A DNA stretch of 52,880 bases from Sphingomonadales bacterium (GCA_016872155.1 VHBB01000010.1:1-52880), one strand, 5' to 3'; positions 16,674 to 25,005 are shown, counted from the first letter of the stretch. A program made the numbers and translations. The notes: generated by a model not told the origin, from the sequence alone.

Positions 16674-17423
16674 ATGGCGATCTCCAATCAAAATCTAAAG
16701 TATCTGCGCAAGCTCCGCGGCTGGACCCAAGAGGAGTTTGCCATCAAATTAAACATTAAACGATCGTTGCTCGGCGCCTACGAAGAGGAGCGGGCGGAGC
16801 CCCGGTTCGAAGTACTCGAAGCGGTCTGCGATTTATTCAAGCTGACCATGGATGAGCTTCTGCGCAAGGACCTGAGCGATACCAAGGCGAACTACCTGGC
16901 CAAAAGAAGATCGCTGAAAATGAATGCAGGCCCTGCCGAGATTCCCTTTGTGCCGGTAAAGGCCGCCGCAGGATACCTGGCCGGTTACGCCGATCCCGAA
17001 TTCATTGACGAGCTCAATACCTTCACCCTTCCGATGTTAACGGGGGGCAACTATCGTGCCTTTGAGATTATCGGAGACTCCATGCTGCCCACGCCCAGTG
17101 GTTCGGTGATCGTGGGAGAGAAGGTGAACGATCTTGAAGAGGTCAAACAGAACACGCCCTGTATCGTTATTTCCAGAAACGAGGGGATCGTGTATAAGCG
17201 TATACAAAAAAGCACCAAGCAACGCGATAAGCTTACGTTGGTTAGCGATAATCCCATCTTTCATCCCTATACGGTCAATACCGATGAGGTCTTAGAGATG
17301 TGGCAGGCACAAGTGGTTATCTCAAAAGCCAATACACAACAGCGCTGGGATATGAACCAATTGGCCAATGTGGTCTCTGACTTGCAACAGCAAGTAACCT
17401 CTTTACAAAAGAAGATCAATTAG
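16674..17423 (+). CDS. XRE-family regulator with LexA-like S24 peptidase domain
   Basis: This 249-residue protein joins an N-terminal helix-turn-helix (about residues 6-62; WTQEEFAIKLNIKRSLLGAYE) to a LexA/CI-type S24 autopeptidase domain. The catalytic Ser is S136 (GDSMLPT) and the Lys is K175 (VYKRI), 39 residues apart, close to the LexA spacing; a candidate Ala-Gly cleavage bond is A99-G100 in KAAAGYLAG. The C-terminus ends in a short coiled coil (NQLANVVSDLQQQVTSLQ). With these residues it could be a self-cleaving repressor, though many such proteins act only as sensors. No phage gene is nearby. Its 3' end overlaps the convergent binding-protein gene by 8 bases. Confidence 0.9.
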   Translation: MAISNQNLKYLRKLRGWTQEEFAIKLNIKRSLLGAYEEERAEPRFEVLEAVCDLFKLTMDELLRKDLSDTKANYLAKRRSLKMNAGPAEIPFVPVKAAAGYLAGYADPEFIDELNTFTLPMLTGGNYRAFEIIGDSMLPTPSGSVIVGEKVNDLEEVKQNTPCIVISRNEGIVYKRIQKSTKQRDKLTLVSDNPIFHPYTVNTDEVLEMWQAQVVISKANTQQRWDMNQLANVVSDLQQQVTSLQKKIN

Positions 17424-18618
17424 CAGGCTTGAGAAAACCATCCTGCCACTTGAGGTAGAAGAGTTTCTTATTCTCGTAGTATTGAATAACACCGGGCTGT
17501 GCCGAACTGATTACCGGTTGTATGTCCGTATCCCTAAACAACCTGAATTCTCTGCTACCCAAGTGAAGCGATATGCCTTTTTGATAGCGGAGCAGCAATT
17601 TTGAAAAACGCCAAGTAGCCTCATAACCTCTAAGCACCATATCGCTGGGTCGGGCATAGAGCTGGTTGGCAAAGAACGATTCTATGGAAAGACTCAGGCT
17701 GTCGGTGCGAGGGGTATAAAAAGGAGTGCAAAAGAATAAATCCGCACCCCTGTACTCTGGCTTTGTAAATTCTTTGATGCCATCCCAGGTAGGCATTCCC
17801 ATAATGGATAGCTTATAGCGTTGCTTCGCTAGCCATACCAATTGCTGGCTAACTCGTTTTCCAAAATTTTCATCGACGCTACCGATCCAACAAATACTTG
17901 CCTTCGTCGTATCGAGCCAGGGTGTGAGTTGCTGTACGGTGAAACTGTCGGTGAGCTCCACAAATTTGATGGCTGGTGGGGTACCCCCTCTTTTCTTTGC
18001 GGTCTCTTCGATGGTAGAGCGGATCCTTAATTCCAGGGCTCCCTTTTTTTGAAACACCACTATTTGTTGTTTCGAAAATCGGGTTCGGATAAAATTATAA
18101 ATACTTTGGCATTGCGTAGCCAGTGTAGCGTTGAGCAAGACCAAGTAAGAATTTTGCGACACACCGCCGTCGTTAGGAAGGTTGATGTTGATAACCGGTA
18201 TCTTTCTTTCTTTTCCGGCCGCGGCAAAAATTTTTAATTCGGCCGCCGAGCAGTAGGTTATCATCAAATCGAGATGTTCACAAGCCGGGCTGCTGAGTTG
18301 GGCTGCAAGGGGTGTAGTGGCCGACTTGTTATCGAATACGATCAGTTCAATCGAGGCCCCCTCTTTTTGAAGCGAGTCAAGAGCCAGCAGCGCCCCTTCG
18401 TAAAACTCTAGACCGGGCACAATAAATTTTGGAAATTGTTTGGGTCCGTATCGATAGACCTCGTTCTTGTCGAAGGCCGAGTCGAGATAAAGCGGCGCAA
18501 AAAGGGCGATCCGAATCTTTTTATCGGCGACGGTCAACGACTGCGCCCGGGCATCCTGGCGCGAGGCACCTAGAAGCCCCAACACAAAAAGAAAAAGGAC
18601 GATGCAACTTCTTCTCAT
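17416..18618 (-). CDS. Periplasmic binding protein type I-like, downstream of guaA
   Basis: A 400-residue exported protein with a signal peptide (MRRSCIVLFLFVLGLLGAS..., cleavage near ARAQS). The mature part begins KKIRIALFAPLYLDSAF and contains GLEFYEGALLALDSLQKEG, the typical first lobe of LivJ/AmiC-like periplasmic binding proteins; the second lobe includes TWDGIKEF and the hinge-region GYEATWRFSKLLL. No ABC permease or ATPase is adjacent, so it may be a receptor rather than a transport component. It begins 12 bases after guaA on the same strand, suggesting co-transcription. The ligand is unknown. Confidence 0.82.
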   Translation of the reverse strand: MRRSCIVLFLFVLGLLGASRQDARAQSLTVADKKIRIALFAPLYLDSAFDKNEVYRYGPKQFPKFIVPGLEFYEGALLALDSLQKEGASIELIVFDNKSATTPLAAQLSSPACEHLDLMITYCSAAELKIFAAAGKERKIPVININLPNDGGVSQNSYLVLLNATLATQCQSIYNFIRTRFSKQQIVVFQKKGALELRIRSTIEETAKKRGGTPPAIKFVELTDSFTVQQLTPWLDTTKASICWIGSVDENFGKRVSQQLVWLAKQRYKLSIMGMPTWDGIKEFTKPEYRGADLFFCTPFYTPRTDSLSLSIESFFANQLYARPSDMVLRGYEATWRFSKLLLRYQKGISLHLGSREFRLFRDTDIQPVISSAQPGVIQYYENKKLFYLKWQDGFLKPAN

Positions 18619-18630
18619 AACGAAAAGAGA

Positions 18631-20166
18631 TTATTCCCACTCAATGGTAGCCGGCGGTTTGCTGCTAATATCGTACACGACACGATTGATACCTCGTACC
18701 TGGTTGATGATATCGTTAGAGAGATCGGCCAAGAAAGAATAGGGAAGGTGCGCCCAATCGGCCGTCATACCATCGACACTGGTTACGGCCCGCAGCGCCA
18801 CGGTGTACTCATAGGTGCGTTCATCGCCCATGACTCCCACGGTTTTTACCGGCAGCAAAATGGCTCCTGCTTGCCAGACCGATTCGTAGTGTCCTTTCGT
18901 CTTAAGCGATCGAATAAAAATGTCATCGGCCGCTTGCAACAACGCGACCCGTTCGGCTGTGACTTCGCCCAAGATGCGAATGGCCAGACCCGGTCCCGGA
19001 AAAGGATGTCTTCCGATCATCTCGGCCGGAATTCCCAGCTCAAGACCGATCTTTCTCACTTCGTCTTTAAAGAGTAAACGAAGAGGCTCTACCAGTTCTA
19101 AATGCAAATGAGCCGGCAAGCCTCCTACGTTATGATGCGATTTGATAGTAACAGAGGGTCCATGCACCGATACGCTTTCTATGACATCGGGATAGATGGT
19201 GCCTTGACCCAAGAGTTCAACGCCTTTTATTTTTTTTGCCTCTTCTTGAAAGACATCGATAAAGAGCGAACCGATCGCTTTTCGTTTTTGCTCCGGGTCG
19301 GTTTTGCCGGCCAGCGCTGTATAGAAACGATCGCAGGCATCGATCCCCGTTACCTGCAATCCGATTTGCTGGTACGAGCGCAGCACGTTTTCGAATTCAT
19401 CTTTACGAAGTACACCGTTGTCTACGAAAATACCCTGCAACTGATCTCCGATGGCCCGATGTATCAACGTGGCGGCTACCGTAGAGTCGACACCGCCGCT
19501 CAGCGCCATAATTACCTTGCGTGAGCCGATCTGCCGACGCAGGGCATCCACACTGTCGGTAATAAAATGAGCAGCGGTCCAGTCTTGTGCACAGCTGCAA
19601 ATGCCGAGCAAAAAATTCTTGAGTAGTAGTTTTCCTTGCGTTGAATGGTATACTTCGGGATGAAACTGCACACCGTAAAGCGGTTTGGTTTCTTTGCCGC
19701 TTTTTTTAAAGGCGGCCACCGGAATGCTGTCGGTTGTGGCCAACAGTTCGAACCCCTCCGGAAGGGCCTTGATCGAGTCACTGTGACTCATCCATACTTG
19801 CGTGGTCTTGTCGAGCCCGTTTACAAAATTGTCCGTTGCTTGTACAAGCAACTGGGCTCTGCCGTACTCTCGTTTATCGCTTTTGGCTACTGTGCCGCCA
19901 AAGCATTTGGCCGTTAACTGGGCTCCATAGCAGATGCCCAACACGGGTACGTTCTCTATCAGGCTCTTGATATCGAGCTGGGGAGCCTGTGGTTCGTTGA
20001 CAGAAAAGGGAGAGCCCGACAAAATGATCCCTTTTAAAGAAGGGTCGAAACTGATAGGTGTATTGAAGGGGACGATCTCGCAGTAGACATTTAATTCTCG
20101 AATGGCGCGGGCAATCAATTGGGTGTATTGCGATCCAAAATCGAGGATCAGAATCTTCTCTGTCAT
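18631..20166 (-). CDS. guaA: GMP synthase (glutamine-hydrolysing)
   Basis: A 511-residue two-domain enzyme converting XMP to GMP. The glutamine amidotransferase domain (1-~190) has the nucleophile motif GICYGAQ and the HPE pair in VQFHPEV; the ATP-pyrophosphatase domain starts with the P-loop [14 protein letters not shown] (~220-233), and the C-terminal dimerisation domain ends in TIEWE as in the family. Its -7 box lies 7 nt before the ATG and abuts the terminator of the RRM gene. It is followed closely by the binding-protein gene. Identification is firm. Confidence 0.98.
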   Translation of the reverse strand: MTEKILILDFGSQYTQLIARAIRELNVYCEIVPFNTPISFDPSLKGIILSGSPFSVNEPQAPQLDIKSLIENVPVLGICYGAQLTAKCFGGTVAKSDKREYGRAQLLVQATDNFVNGLDKTTQVWMSHSDSIKALPEGFELLATTDSIPVAAFKKSGKETKPLYGVQFHPEVYHSTQGKLLLKNFLLGICSCAQDWTAAHFITDSVDALRRQIGSRKVIMALSGGVDSTVAATLIHRAIGDQLQGIFVDNGVLRKDEFENVLRSYQQIGLQVTGIDACDRFYTALAGKTDPEQKRKAIGSLFIDVFQEEAKKIKGVELLGQGTIYPDVIESVSVHGPSVTIKSHHNVGGLPAHLHLELVEPLRLLFKDEVRKIGLELGIPAEMIGRHPFPGPGLAIRILGEVTAERVALLQAADDIFIRSLKTKGHYESVWQAGAILLPVKTVGVMGDERTYEYTVALRAVTSVDGMTADWAHLPYSFLADLSNDIINQVRGINRVVYDISSKPPATIEWE

Positions 20167-20173
20167 GGTGGGG

Positions 20174-20181
20174 CGAAGGTA
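20174..20181 (-). promoter_or_regulatory. -7 element (TACCTTCG) of guaA
   Basis: On the minus strand TACCTTCG ends 7 nt before the guaA ATG at 20166. It directly follows the U-tract of the upstream gene's terminator, so the region where a -33 box would lie is inside the terminator hairpin. Confidence 0.65.
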
Positions 20182-20183
20182 GC

Positions 20184-20215
20184 AAAAAAAAGTCCGGTCT
20201 CTCAGAGACCGGACT
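20184..20215 (-). terminator. Rho-independent terminator of the RRM protein gene
   Basis: A 12-bp perfect stem (AGTCCGGTCTCT with AGAGACCGGACT, at 20191-20215, one base between the arms, so the top pairs will open into a loop) followed on the minus strand by a run of eight T. It lies 42 bases after the RRM stop codon. Confidence 0.9.
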
Positions 20216-20256
20216 GCAGCTTTTATAGAATGAAGAGCGGTTCTAGACCGCTAGCA

Positions 20257-20646
20257 TTAAAAATCGCCGTTGTTGAAACTCTCACGGTTGTAACCACCGC
20301 CGTTTCCGCCGCGATAGCCACCGCCGCCGCCGTTACCACCACGGTAACCACCGCCGCCGCCGCCAAAGCTGCGTTTTTTGTAACCACCGCCGCCACCGCC
20401 TTCGGGCTTGGGACGACTTTCGTTGACTACCACACTGCGGCCGTCAACTTCAGTACCATTAAGGGCTGCGATCGCTGCTTGTGCTTGATCATCGTTGGGC
20501 ATTTCCACAAAGCCGAAACCTTTGCTACGGCCAGTGAATTTGTCGGTAACGATTTTGGCAGAAGCCACATCACCATGAGATGCAAAAAGGTTGAGCAGAT
20601 CCTGGTCTTTGAGGTTCCAGCTCAGATTTCCTACGTAAATGTTCAT
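20257..20646 (-). CDS. RRM-domain RNA-binding protein with glycine-rich tail
   Basis: A 129-residue protein with one RNA recognition motif: RNP2 IYVGNL at residues 3-8 and RNP1 KGFGFVEM at 42-49, with the usual aromatic residues for RNA stacking. Residues ~82-129 are a Gly/Arg/Tyr-rich tail with repeats of YRGGNGGG, like cold-induced single-RRM proteins of cyanobacteria and Bacteroidota. It probably acts as an RNA chaperone in the cytoplasm. The gene is monocistronic, with a strong terminator, and has a leader of about 110 nt containing three copies of an ACTGTT(T/G)A octamer close to the start codon. The tail is encoded by GC-rich repeats. Confidence 0.94.
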   Translation of the reverse strand: MNIYVGNLSWNLKDQDLLNLFASHGDVASAKIVTDKFTGRSKGFGFVEMPNDDQAQAAIAALNGTEVDGRSVVVNESRPKPEGGGGGGYKKRSFGGGGGGYRGGNGGGGGYRGGNGGGYNRESFNNGDF

Positions 20647-20666
20647 TTTAATACGTTTTTAAAAAA

Positions 20667-20690
20667 TAAACAGTGTCAACAGTAAACAGT
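20667..20690 (-). repeat. Three ACTGTT(T/G)A octamers in the leader of the RRM gene
   Basis: On the minus strand ACTGTTTA occurs at 20683-20690 and 20667-20674, with ACTGTTGA at 20676-20683 between them, giving a repeat every 7-9 nt. They lie 20-45 nt upstream of the RRM ATG, inside the predicted mRNA leader. Confidence 0.6.
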
Positions 20691-20761
20691 ACCATAAGAA
20701 CATTCTACGTTGTTGCGAATCGTTCCGGACATGCAAAACTGAAAGAGCACCAATAGCCAGG

Positions 20762-20769
20762 CAAAGTAA
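20762..20769 (-). promoter_or_regulatory. Possible -7 element (TTACTTTG) of the RRM gene
   Basis: TTACTTTG on the minus strand approximates TAnnTTTG with one base missing. If used, it gives a leader of roughly 110 nt. No convincing -33 box is seen. Together with the leader and the rplI terminator, this accounts for the 20647-20903 interval. Confidence 0.4.
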
Positions 20770-20855
20770 CACTATTTTTGGTATCGGGGGATAAATTGTT
20801 GAAGAATCGTATCAAAATCGAATTAAAAAGTTGGTTTACAGCTTACTGCATAAAG

Positions 20856-20883
20856 AAAAAGCCCTCTATTACGAGGGCTTTTT
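20856..20883 (-). terminator. Rho-independent terminator of the rpsF-rpsR-rplI operon
   Basis: An 11-bp perfect stem AAAAAGCCCTC/GAGGGCTTTTT with a 6-nt loop; on the minus strand it ends in a T run. It lies 20 bases beyond the rplI stop codon. Confidence 0.9.
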
Positions 20884-20903
20884 AATGCGATATGGAGGCT
20901 ATC

Positions 20904-21350
20904 TTATTCGGCGACCACCTCTACGGTTACATCGGCGGTCTTGCCGTTACCGAAGTCGATCTGCGCGGTATAACTGCCCAATTCTTTGACCTCTTCGGGT
21001 AAGCTGATCTTTTTGCGGTCTATCTCGAAGCCTTTTTGCTCGCGAATGGCACGGCTAAGCTGCAACGACGTAATGCTTCCGAAGATCTTGCCACTGGTGC
21101 CGGTTTTGGCGGCCAGCTTTACGGGACCTTCGTTGAGTTTGGCAATTACACTGTTGATCTGCGCCAGCATCTGCTCTTCTTTTTTACGGACCTGCTTGAG
21201 AAGCTCTTGCAATTGTTTGTTGTTACTGGGGCTATTTTCTATGGCCATCTTGCGGGGCAATAAGAAATTGCGAGCGTAGCCATTTTTTACTTTGACCACT
21301 TCGTTCGCGGCACCCAGATTATCGACGTCTTGAATTAAAATGATTTCCAT
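20904..21350 (-). CDS. rplI: 50S ribosomal protein L9
   Basis: A 148-residue L9: the N-terminal domain with the conserved signature GxxxEVKxGYARNFLLP (here GAANEVVKVKNGYARNFLLPR) binds 23S rRNA, a long connecting helix follows (about 41-75), and the C-terminal domain closes the protein. The frame is open to 21398, but the family start MEIILIQDVDNLG corresponds to the ATG at 21350. It is the last gene of the S6-S18-L9 operon and is followed by a strong terminator. Confidence 0.97.
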   Translation of the reverse strand: MEIILIQDVDNLGAANEVVKVKNGYARNFLLPRKMAIENSPSNNKQLQELLKQVRKKEEQMLAQINSVIAKLNEGPVKLAAKTGTSGKIFGSITSLQLSRAIREQKGFEIDRKKISLPEEVKELGSYTAQIDFGNGKTADVTVEVVAE

Positions 21351-21417
21351 GATGTTTCTTTTGTTCACCAACCCAGTTGTTGCCAACTGTCTTCCCAAAG
21401 CGGGAATTAGGGTGAGG

Positions 21418-21681
21418 TTATTTTAAAAGATCTGTTACGTAGGGGAGCAGGGCCATCTGGCGGGCCTTTTTGACCGCGTCAGATACCTTGCGTTGAAACT
21501 TGAGGCTGTTTCCGCTTAAGCGACGGGGCAATAATTTACCCTGTTCGTTCAGGAACTTCTTGAGAAACTCCACGTCTTTATAGTCGATGTAGCGGATGCC
21601 ATACTTTTTAAATCGGCAAAACTTCTTAACGCGTTTGTCCGATTTGATGGCGGTCAGGTATTTGATTTCGTTCTTTGCCAT
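21418..21681 (-). CDS. rpsR: 30S ribosomal protein S18
   Basis: An 87-residue S18 with the typical core [20 protein letters not shown] and [19 protein letters not shown], which contacts S6 and 16S rRNA on the platform of the 30S subunit. It starts 4 bases after the rpsF stop and precedes rplI by 67 bases, the standard Bacteroidota order without an intervening ssb. Confidence 0.97.
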   Translation of the reverse strand: MAKNEIKYLTAIKSDKRVKKFCRFKKYGIRYIDYKDVEFLKKFLNEQGKLLPRRLSGNSLKFQRKVSDAVKKARQMALLPYVTDLLK

Positions 21682-21685
21682 GGTA

Positions 21686-22042
21686 TTAAGCCTCCACTGC
21701 TTTTTCGTTACCGGATTTTACGCCACTTCTCTTGCGTGCATTGTACTCGACGGCGTATTTGTCGAGTTTGGTGCAAAGTTGACGAAGCACGGCTTCGTCG
21801 CGGAGCAACTGGATTTTCAATTTTTCGTTGAAGTCAGCGGCCGCGGAGTACTCCAGTACCCAATACAATGCGGTTGTTTTTTTCTGGATGGGGTAGGCCA
21901 GTGATTTGAGTCCCCATGCGTTCTCAGCTACAACAGCACCGCCGTTGTCGGTTACCAGCTTCGCGTATTTTTTTTGCGCAGCCTTGAACTCTTCATCGCT
22001 TAGAACAGGGGTGAAGATCACCATCAGTTCGTAATTGTTCAT
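21686..22042 (-). CDS. rpsF: 30S ribosomal protein S6
   Basis: A 118-residue S6 (start [18 protein letters not shown]) which dimerises with S18 on the 30S platform. The longer open frame to 22159 is rejected because the family N-terminus begins at the ATG at 22042 and a -7 promoter box sits at 22157-22164. First gene of the operon; its ~110-nt leader can fold into three hairpins and may carry the S6:S18 autoregulatory element known from other bacteria. Confidence 0.96.
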   Translation of the reverse strand: MNNYELMVIFTPVLSDEEFKAAQKKYAKLVTDNGGAVVAENAWGLKSLAYPIQKKTTALYWVLEYSAAADFNEKLKIQLLRDEAVLRQLCTKLDKYAVEYNARKRSGVKSGNEKAVEA

Positions 22043-22056
22043 GTACCTTTTTTTTG

Positions 22057-22148
22057 TTTCCGGTTTAACGCGGAAAGGGTTAAGAATTCGATTTCTCCCA
22101 TTGGACATTGCGGGTATTGAAGCCGCAAAGAATCTGCGAATACAGATT
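22057..22148 (-). promoter_or_regulatory. Structured leader of rpsF (candidate S6:S18-responsive element)
   Basis: Three hairpins are drawable in the minus-strand RNA: AATCTG/CAGATT (22131-22148), TTGCGG/CCGCAA (22108-22128) and TTTCCG/CGGAAA (22057-22076), the last 14 nt before the ATG. Many bacteria regulate rpsF with a leader that S6:S18 binds through a CCG-containing structure. The CCG here makes that plausible, but I could not match the consensus. Confidence 0.4.
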
Positions 22149-22156
22149 TGGGGCGG

Positions 22157-22187
22157 CAAAGATAGGGGTTTTTGCCGTTGGAGGCAA
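22157..22187 (-). promoter_or_regulatory. Bacteroidota promoter of the rpsF operon
   Basis: On the minus strand TTG (22185-22187) is followed by a 20-bp spacer and TATCTTTG (22157-22164), an exact -7 match. The start point predicted from it gives a leader of about 110 nt. The promoter lies just downstream of the recJ stop. Confidence 0.75.
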
Positions 22188-22200
22188 GGGGAGCGGCCGA

Positions 22201-23922
22201 TTAATTAGTATTTTGATTATCAGAGCTTTGTCTGATATCAATGACCCGCAGTTGCAGGCTGGTCTTGTTATTGAAATGATTCTCTTCGAGGGTGCAGACC
22301 ACATCGACAGGCTGACCCCCTCGTAGCAGTTCGAAGCGAGAGGCCAGGCCAAAGCCAATTCCGGTAAGCGCTACGCGATTGGTCTGGTCCTTTAGTGAAA
22401 AACGAATATGTTCCTCTTTAACGATCTTGGACTGTCCGGTATCGCAGACCCCTCGCAGCAAAAAAACAGGCCTCAGGTTCTCCGGACCAAAGGGTTCCAT
22501 TTGAGAAATGATCGAGAAGAATGTAGGGGTCACCTCGCTCAAGCGAAGTTCTTGGTCTATGATGATCTCGGGTATCAATTGATCGGGCGTGATGGTAGCC
22601 GCCACCACTATTTCGAATTTTTCACGAAAAGCATCGACTTGATCGGGCAGTAAGGTCATGCCTGCTGCCGCAAAATGACCGCCATAGCCAAGCAGGTGCT
22701 CTCGGCAGGTATGTATGGCCTCGTACAAATTAAAACCGGGTACACTGCGCGCACTACCCGCAACCTGTTCGCCCGACTGCGTAAGCACGATGGTGGGGCG
22801 ATGATAATATTCTATCAGACGAGAAGCCACAATTCCCACGACCCCTTTATGCCAATGGGGTTGGTACAGCACGGTGGATTTGCTGTTTTTCCATTGAGGA
22901 TTTTCTTCTATAAGCTGTAACGCCTCTTGTGTCGTTTGCTTATCGGCCTCTCTTCGGTCGCTGTTATCGCTTTGCAATTGTAAGGCAAAGCCACGGGCCT
23001 GCTCGAACGATTCGGCGACAAACAAAGCCACGGCCTTTCCGCCTTCGTCCATTCGACCGGCTGCATTTACGCGCGGCGCGATCATAAAGACCAATTGGTG
23101 AATGGTAAGCGGCCGTTGCACGCCTCCGATCTCTGCCAGTGCTGCAATGCCGTAGTTAGGAGAATGATTGGCCTGTTGCAACCCGTGGTAGGTGAGAATT
23201 CTATTTTCTCCCGTCATAGGGACGATATCGGCGGCTATGGCGGTGGCCAATAAGTCGAGATGAGCAAAGGCCGCTCGCGCGGGTAATTGCAGTTTTTCTT
23301 GCAAGGCGCACATCAATTTAAAGACCACGCCACAGCCACATAACTCCTTATAGGGGTAGTTGCAATCCTTTTGTTTGGCATTTAAGATCGCAATGGCAGC
23401 GGGCAGTTGCTCGTCGGGCAAGTGATGATCGCAGACGATAAAATCGATTCCCAGCGTACGGGCATACTCGATCAACGCGACTGACTTGATGCCGCAATCC
23501 ACCGAAATGATCAATGTGATGCCTTGCTTCGCTGCTTCGTCGATGCCGGCCCGGCTAATGCCATAGCCCTCGCGGTACCGATGCGGAATGTAATAAGTAA
23601 GGGGAGCGTGTACCTTTTGTAAGAATAGGTACAAGCTGGCAACCGAAGTTGTACCATCCACATCGTAATCGCCATAGATCATTACTCTTTCTTGTTGCGA
23701 AATGGCATGCGCAATGCGTTCCGTGGCTTTTTGCATATCCTTCATTAACCAGGGGCTATGCAATTCGCTAAGCGAAGGCCTAAAAAAAGAACGGGCTTCT
23801 TCGAAGTCGGTAATGCCGCGCTGCGCCAGCAGCGAACATAGTGCGGGATGAATGTTCAGTTGCTCTTGCAGCCGTTGCGCTGGCGCCGAGCGGGCCGGTA
23901 CTAAGGTCCATCGTTTTTGCAA
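22201..23922 (-). CDS. recJ: Single-stranded-DNA-specific exonuclease RecJ
   Basis: A 573-residue 5'-3' exonuclease of the DHH superfamily acting in recombination and mismatch repair. Motifs in order: GDYDVDGTTS, SVDCGI, CDHHLPDEQLP, the APRVNAAGRM block, the DHHA1-type GYGGHFAAAGMT and an OB-fold C-terminus (VDVVCTLEENHFNNKTSLQLRV). All metal-binding Asp/His residues are present and length is normal. The gene begins 4 bases after the prenyl-synthase stop, so the two are probably co-transcribed from about 24911. The internal rpsF promoter separates it from the ribosomal operon. Confidence 0.97.
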   Translation of the reverse strand: MQKRWTLVPARSAPAQRLQEQLNIHPALCSLLAQRGITDFEEARSFFRPSLSELHSPWLMKDMQKATERIAHAISQQERVMIYGDYDVDGTTSVASLYLFLQKVHAPLTYYIPHRYREGYGISRAGIDEAAKQGITLIISVDCGIKSVALIEYARTLGIDFIVCDHHLPDEQLPAAIAILNAKQKDCNYPYKELCGCGVVFKLMCALQEKLQLPARAAFAHLDLLATAIAADIVPMTGENRILTYHGLQQANHSPNYGIAALAEIGGVQRPLTIHQLVFMIAPRVNAAGRMDEGGKAVALFVAESFEQARGFALQLQSDNSDRREADKQTTQEALQLIEENPQWKNSKSTVLYQPHWHKGVVGIVASRLIEYYHRPTIVLTQSGEQVAGSARSVPGFNLYEAIHTCREHLLGYGGHFAAAGMTLLPDQVDAFREKFEIVVAATITPDQLIPEIIIDQELRLSEVTPTFFSIISQMEPFGPENLRPVFLLRGVCDTGQSKIVKEEHIRFSLKDQTNRVALTGIGFGLASRFELLRGGQPVDVVCTLEENHFNNKTSLQLRVIDIRQSSDNQNTN

Positions 23923-23926
23923 TCGG

Positions 23927-24889
23927 TTAATATTTTCTGTCTGTTACGAACAAGACCATCTCTTCTAGCCCCTGGCGAATGTTCGATTCAGGAAAGGTGT
24001 GCAATAGAGAAAGAGCCTGCTCTTTGAAATAATTCATTTGTTGGGTGGCATACCGAATACCGCCTGTGGCTACGACCTGTTCTAATACCCAGGCCACCTT
24101 TTTTTTATCTTGGCTGTTGTTCTTGACAGTATAAATGATCTTTCTTCTGGTAGAGGCATCGCAGTGTTGAAGCGTATAGATGAGGGGTAGGGTCAATTTT
24201 TTTTCTTTGATGTCGTTGCCGGTGGGTTTGCCAATGTCTTCGCTGGCATAGTCGAACAAATCGTCCTTGATCTGAAAGGCCATGCCGGTAAGTTCTCCGA
24301 ACTGTCGCATTTTTTCGGTGAGGGCTTTGTCTTGCCCGGCCGACCAGGCACCTGCCGCACAGGCCGAGGCCAGCAGCGATGCGGTCTTTCCCCTGATAAT
24401 ATCATAATAAATATCCTCTTTCAGATTCAGGTTTCGGGCTTTTTCTAATTGCAGCAATTCGCCTTCACTGATCTTTTTTACGGCATCCGAAAGTATGTGT
24501 AACAGCGGATAATCCTGATGGTCGAGCGAGAGCAGTAATCCTTTGGCCAAGAGGTAATCACCGATCAGCACACTGGCTTTGGTTTTCCAAAGAGCATAGG
24601 TCGAAAAAAAACCTCTTCGTTCGAGTGAGTCATCGACCACATCATCGTGTACCAGGGTAGCGGTGTGTAGCAATTCGACCAGCGAGGCGGCCCGGTAGGT
24701 GCTATCGTTGATCTCGCCACAAAGCTTGGCCGATAAAAGCACGAAAAGCGGACGCAGCTGCTTGCCCTTTCGCTTGACCACATAACGCATGATCCTGTCT
24801 AACAAAGGGGCCTGGCTTTGAACAGCTTCTTTGAATTTTACTTCAAACAGATCGAGCTCTTGCTGCACCAGGGCAGTGGGTAATTTCAT
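23927..24889 (-). CDS. Polyprenyl diphosphate synthase (long-chain type)
   Basis: A 320-residue trans-prenyltransferase with the first Asp-rich motif DDVVDD at D82-D87 and the second, KDDLFDY, at D209-D213, plus the GKQLRP substrate loop near residue 42. The residues 4-5 positions before the first motif are small (T77, A78), not aromatic, which in this family favours long products such as the menaquinone side chain; that is an inference. The frame opens 8 codons upstream, but a -7 box overlaps that start, so the ATG at 24889 is used. It heads an operon with recJ. Confidence 0.93.
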   Translation of the reverse strand: MKLPTALVQQELDLFEVKFKEAVQSQAPLLDRIMRYVVKRKGKQLRPLFVLLSAKLCGEINDSTYRAASLVELLHTATLVHDDVVDDSLERRGFFSTYALWKTKASVLIGDYLLAKGLLLSLDHQDYPLLHILSDAVKKISEGELLQLEKARNLNLKEDIYYDIIRGKTASLLASACAAGAWSAGQDKALTEKMRQFGELTGMAFQIKDDLFDYASEDIGKPTGNDIKEKKLTLPLIYTLQHCDASTRRKIIYTVKNNSQDKKKVAWVLEQVVATGGIRYATQQMNYFKEQALSLLHTFPESNIRQGLEEMVLFVTDRKY

Positions 24890-24910
24890 CACGGGGTCGA
24901 CAAGATACAG

Positions 24911-24918
24911 CAAAAATA
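24911..24918 (-). promoter_or_regulatory. -7 element (TATTTTTG) of the prenyl synthase-recJ operon
   Basis: TATTTTTG on the minus strand lies 21 nt before the ATG at 24889 and overlaps the alternative start at 24913. A second similar box (TATCTTG) lies 7 bases closer to the gene. Confidence 0.55.
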
Positions 24919-25005
24919 TGATTGCGGAGGGAAGGCTAAACTCGTTAACTTTCGGTTAACTCCTTGAAATATAGCGAGAAATGGTGCCTTTACGGGCAAT
25001 TAAAA

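Noticed and set aside
20290-20400. Repeated CCGCC/ACCACC blocks that resemble a short tandem-repeat or CRISPR-like array
   Set aside because: They are codons for the glycine-rich tail of the RRM protein, in frame; no spacers or constant repeats exist.
20119-20685. A 188-codon plus-strand frame opposite the RRM gene with Ala/Thr repeats
   Set aside because: It is the complement of the glycine-rich tail repeats (GGN/NCC codons) and has no independent support.
22043-22159. N-terminal extension of rpsF
   Set aside because: It covers the promoter and leader, and S6 proteins begin at MNNYELM-like sequences.
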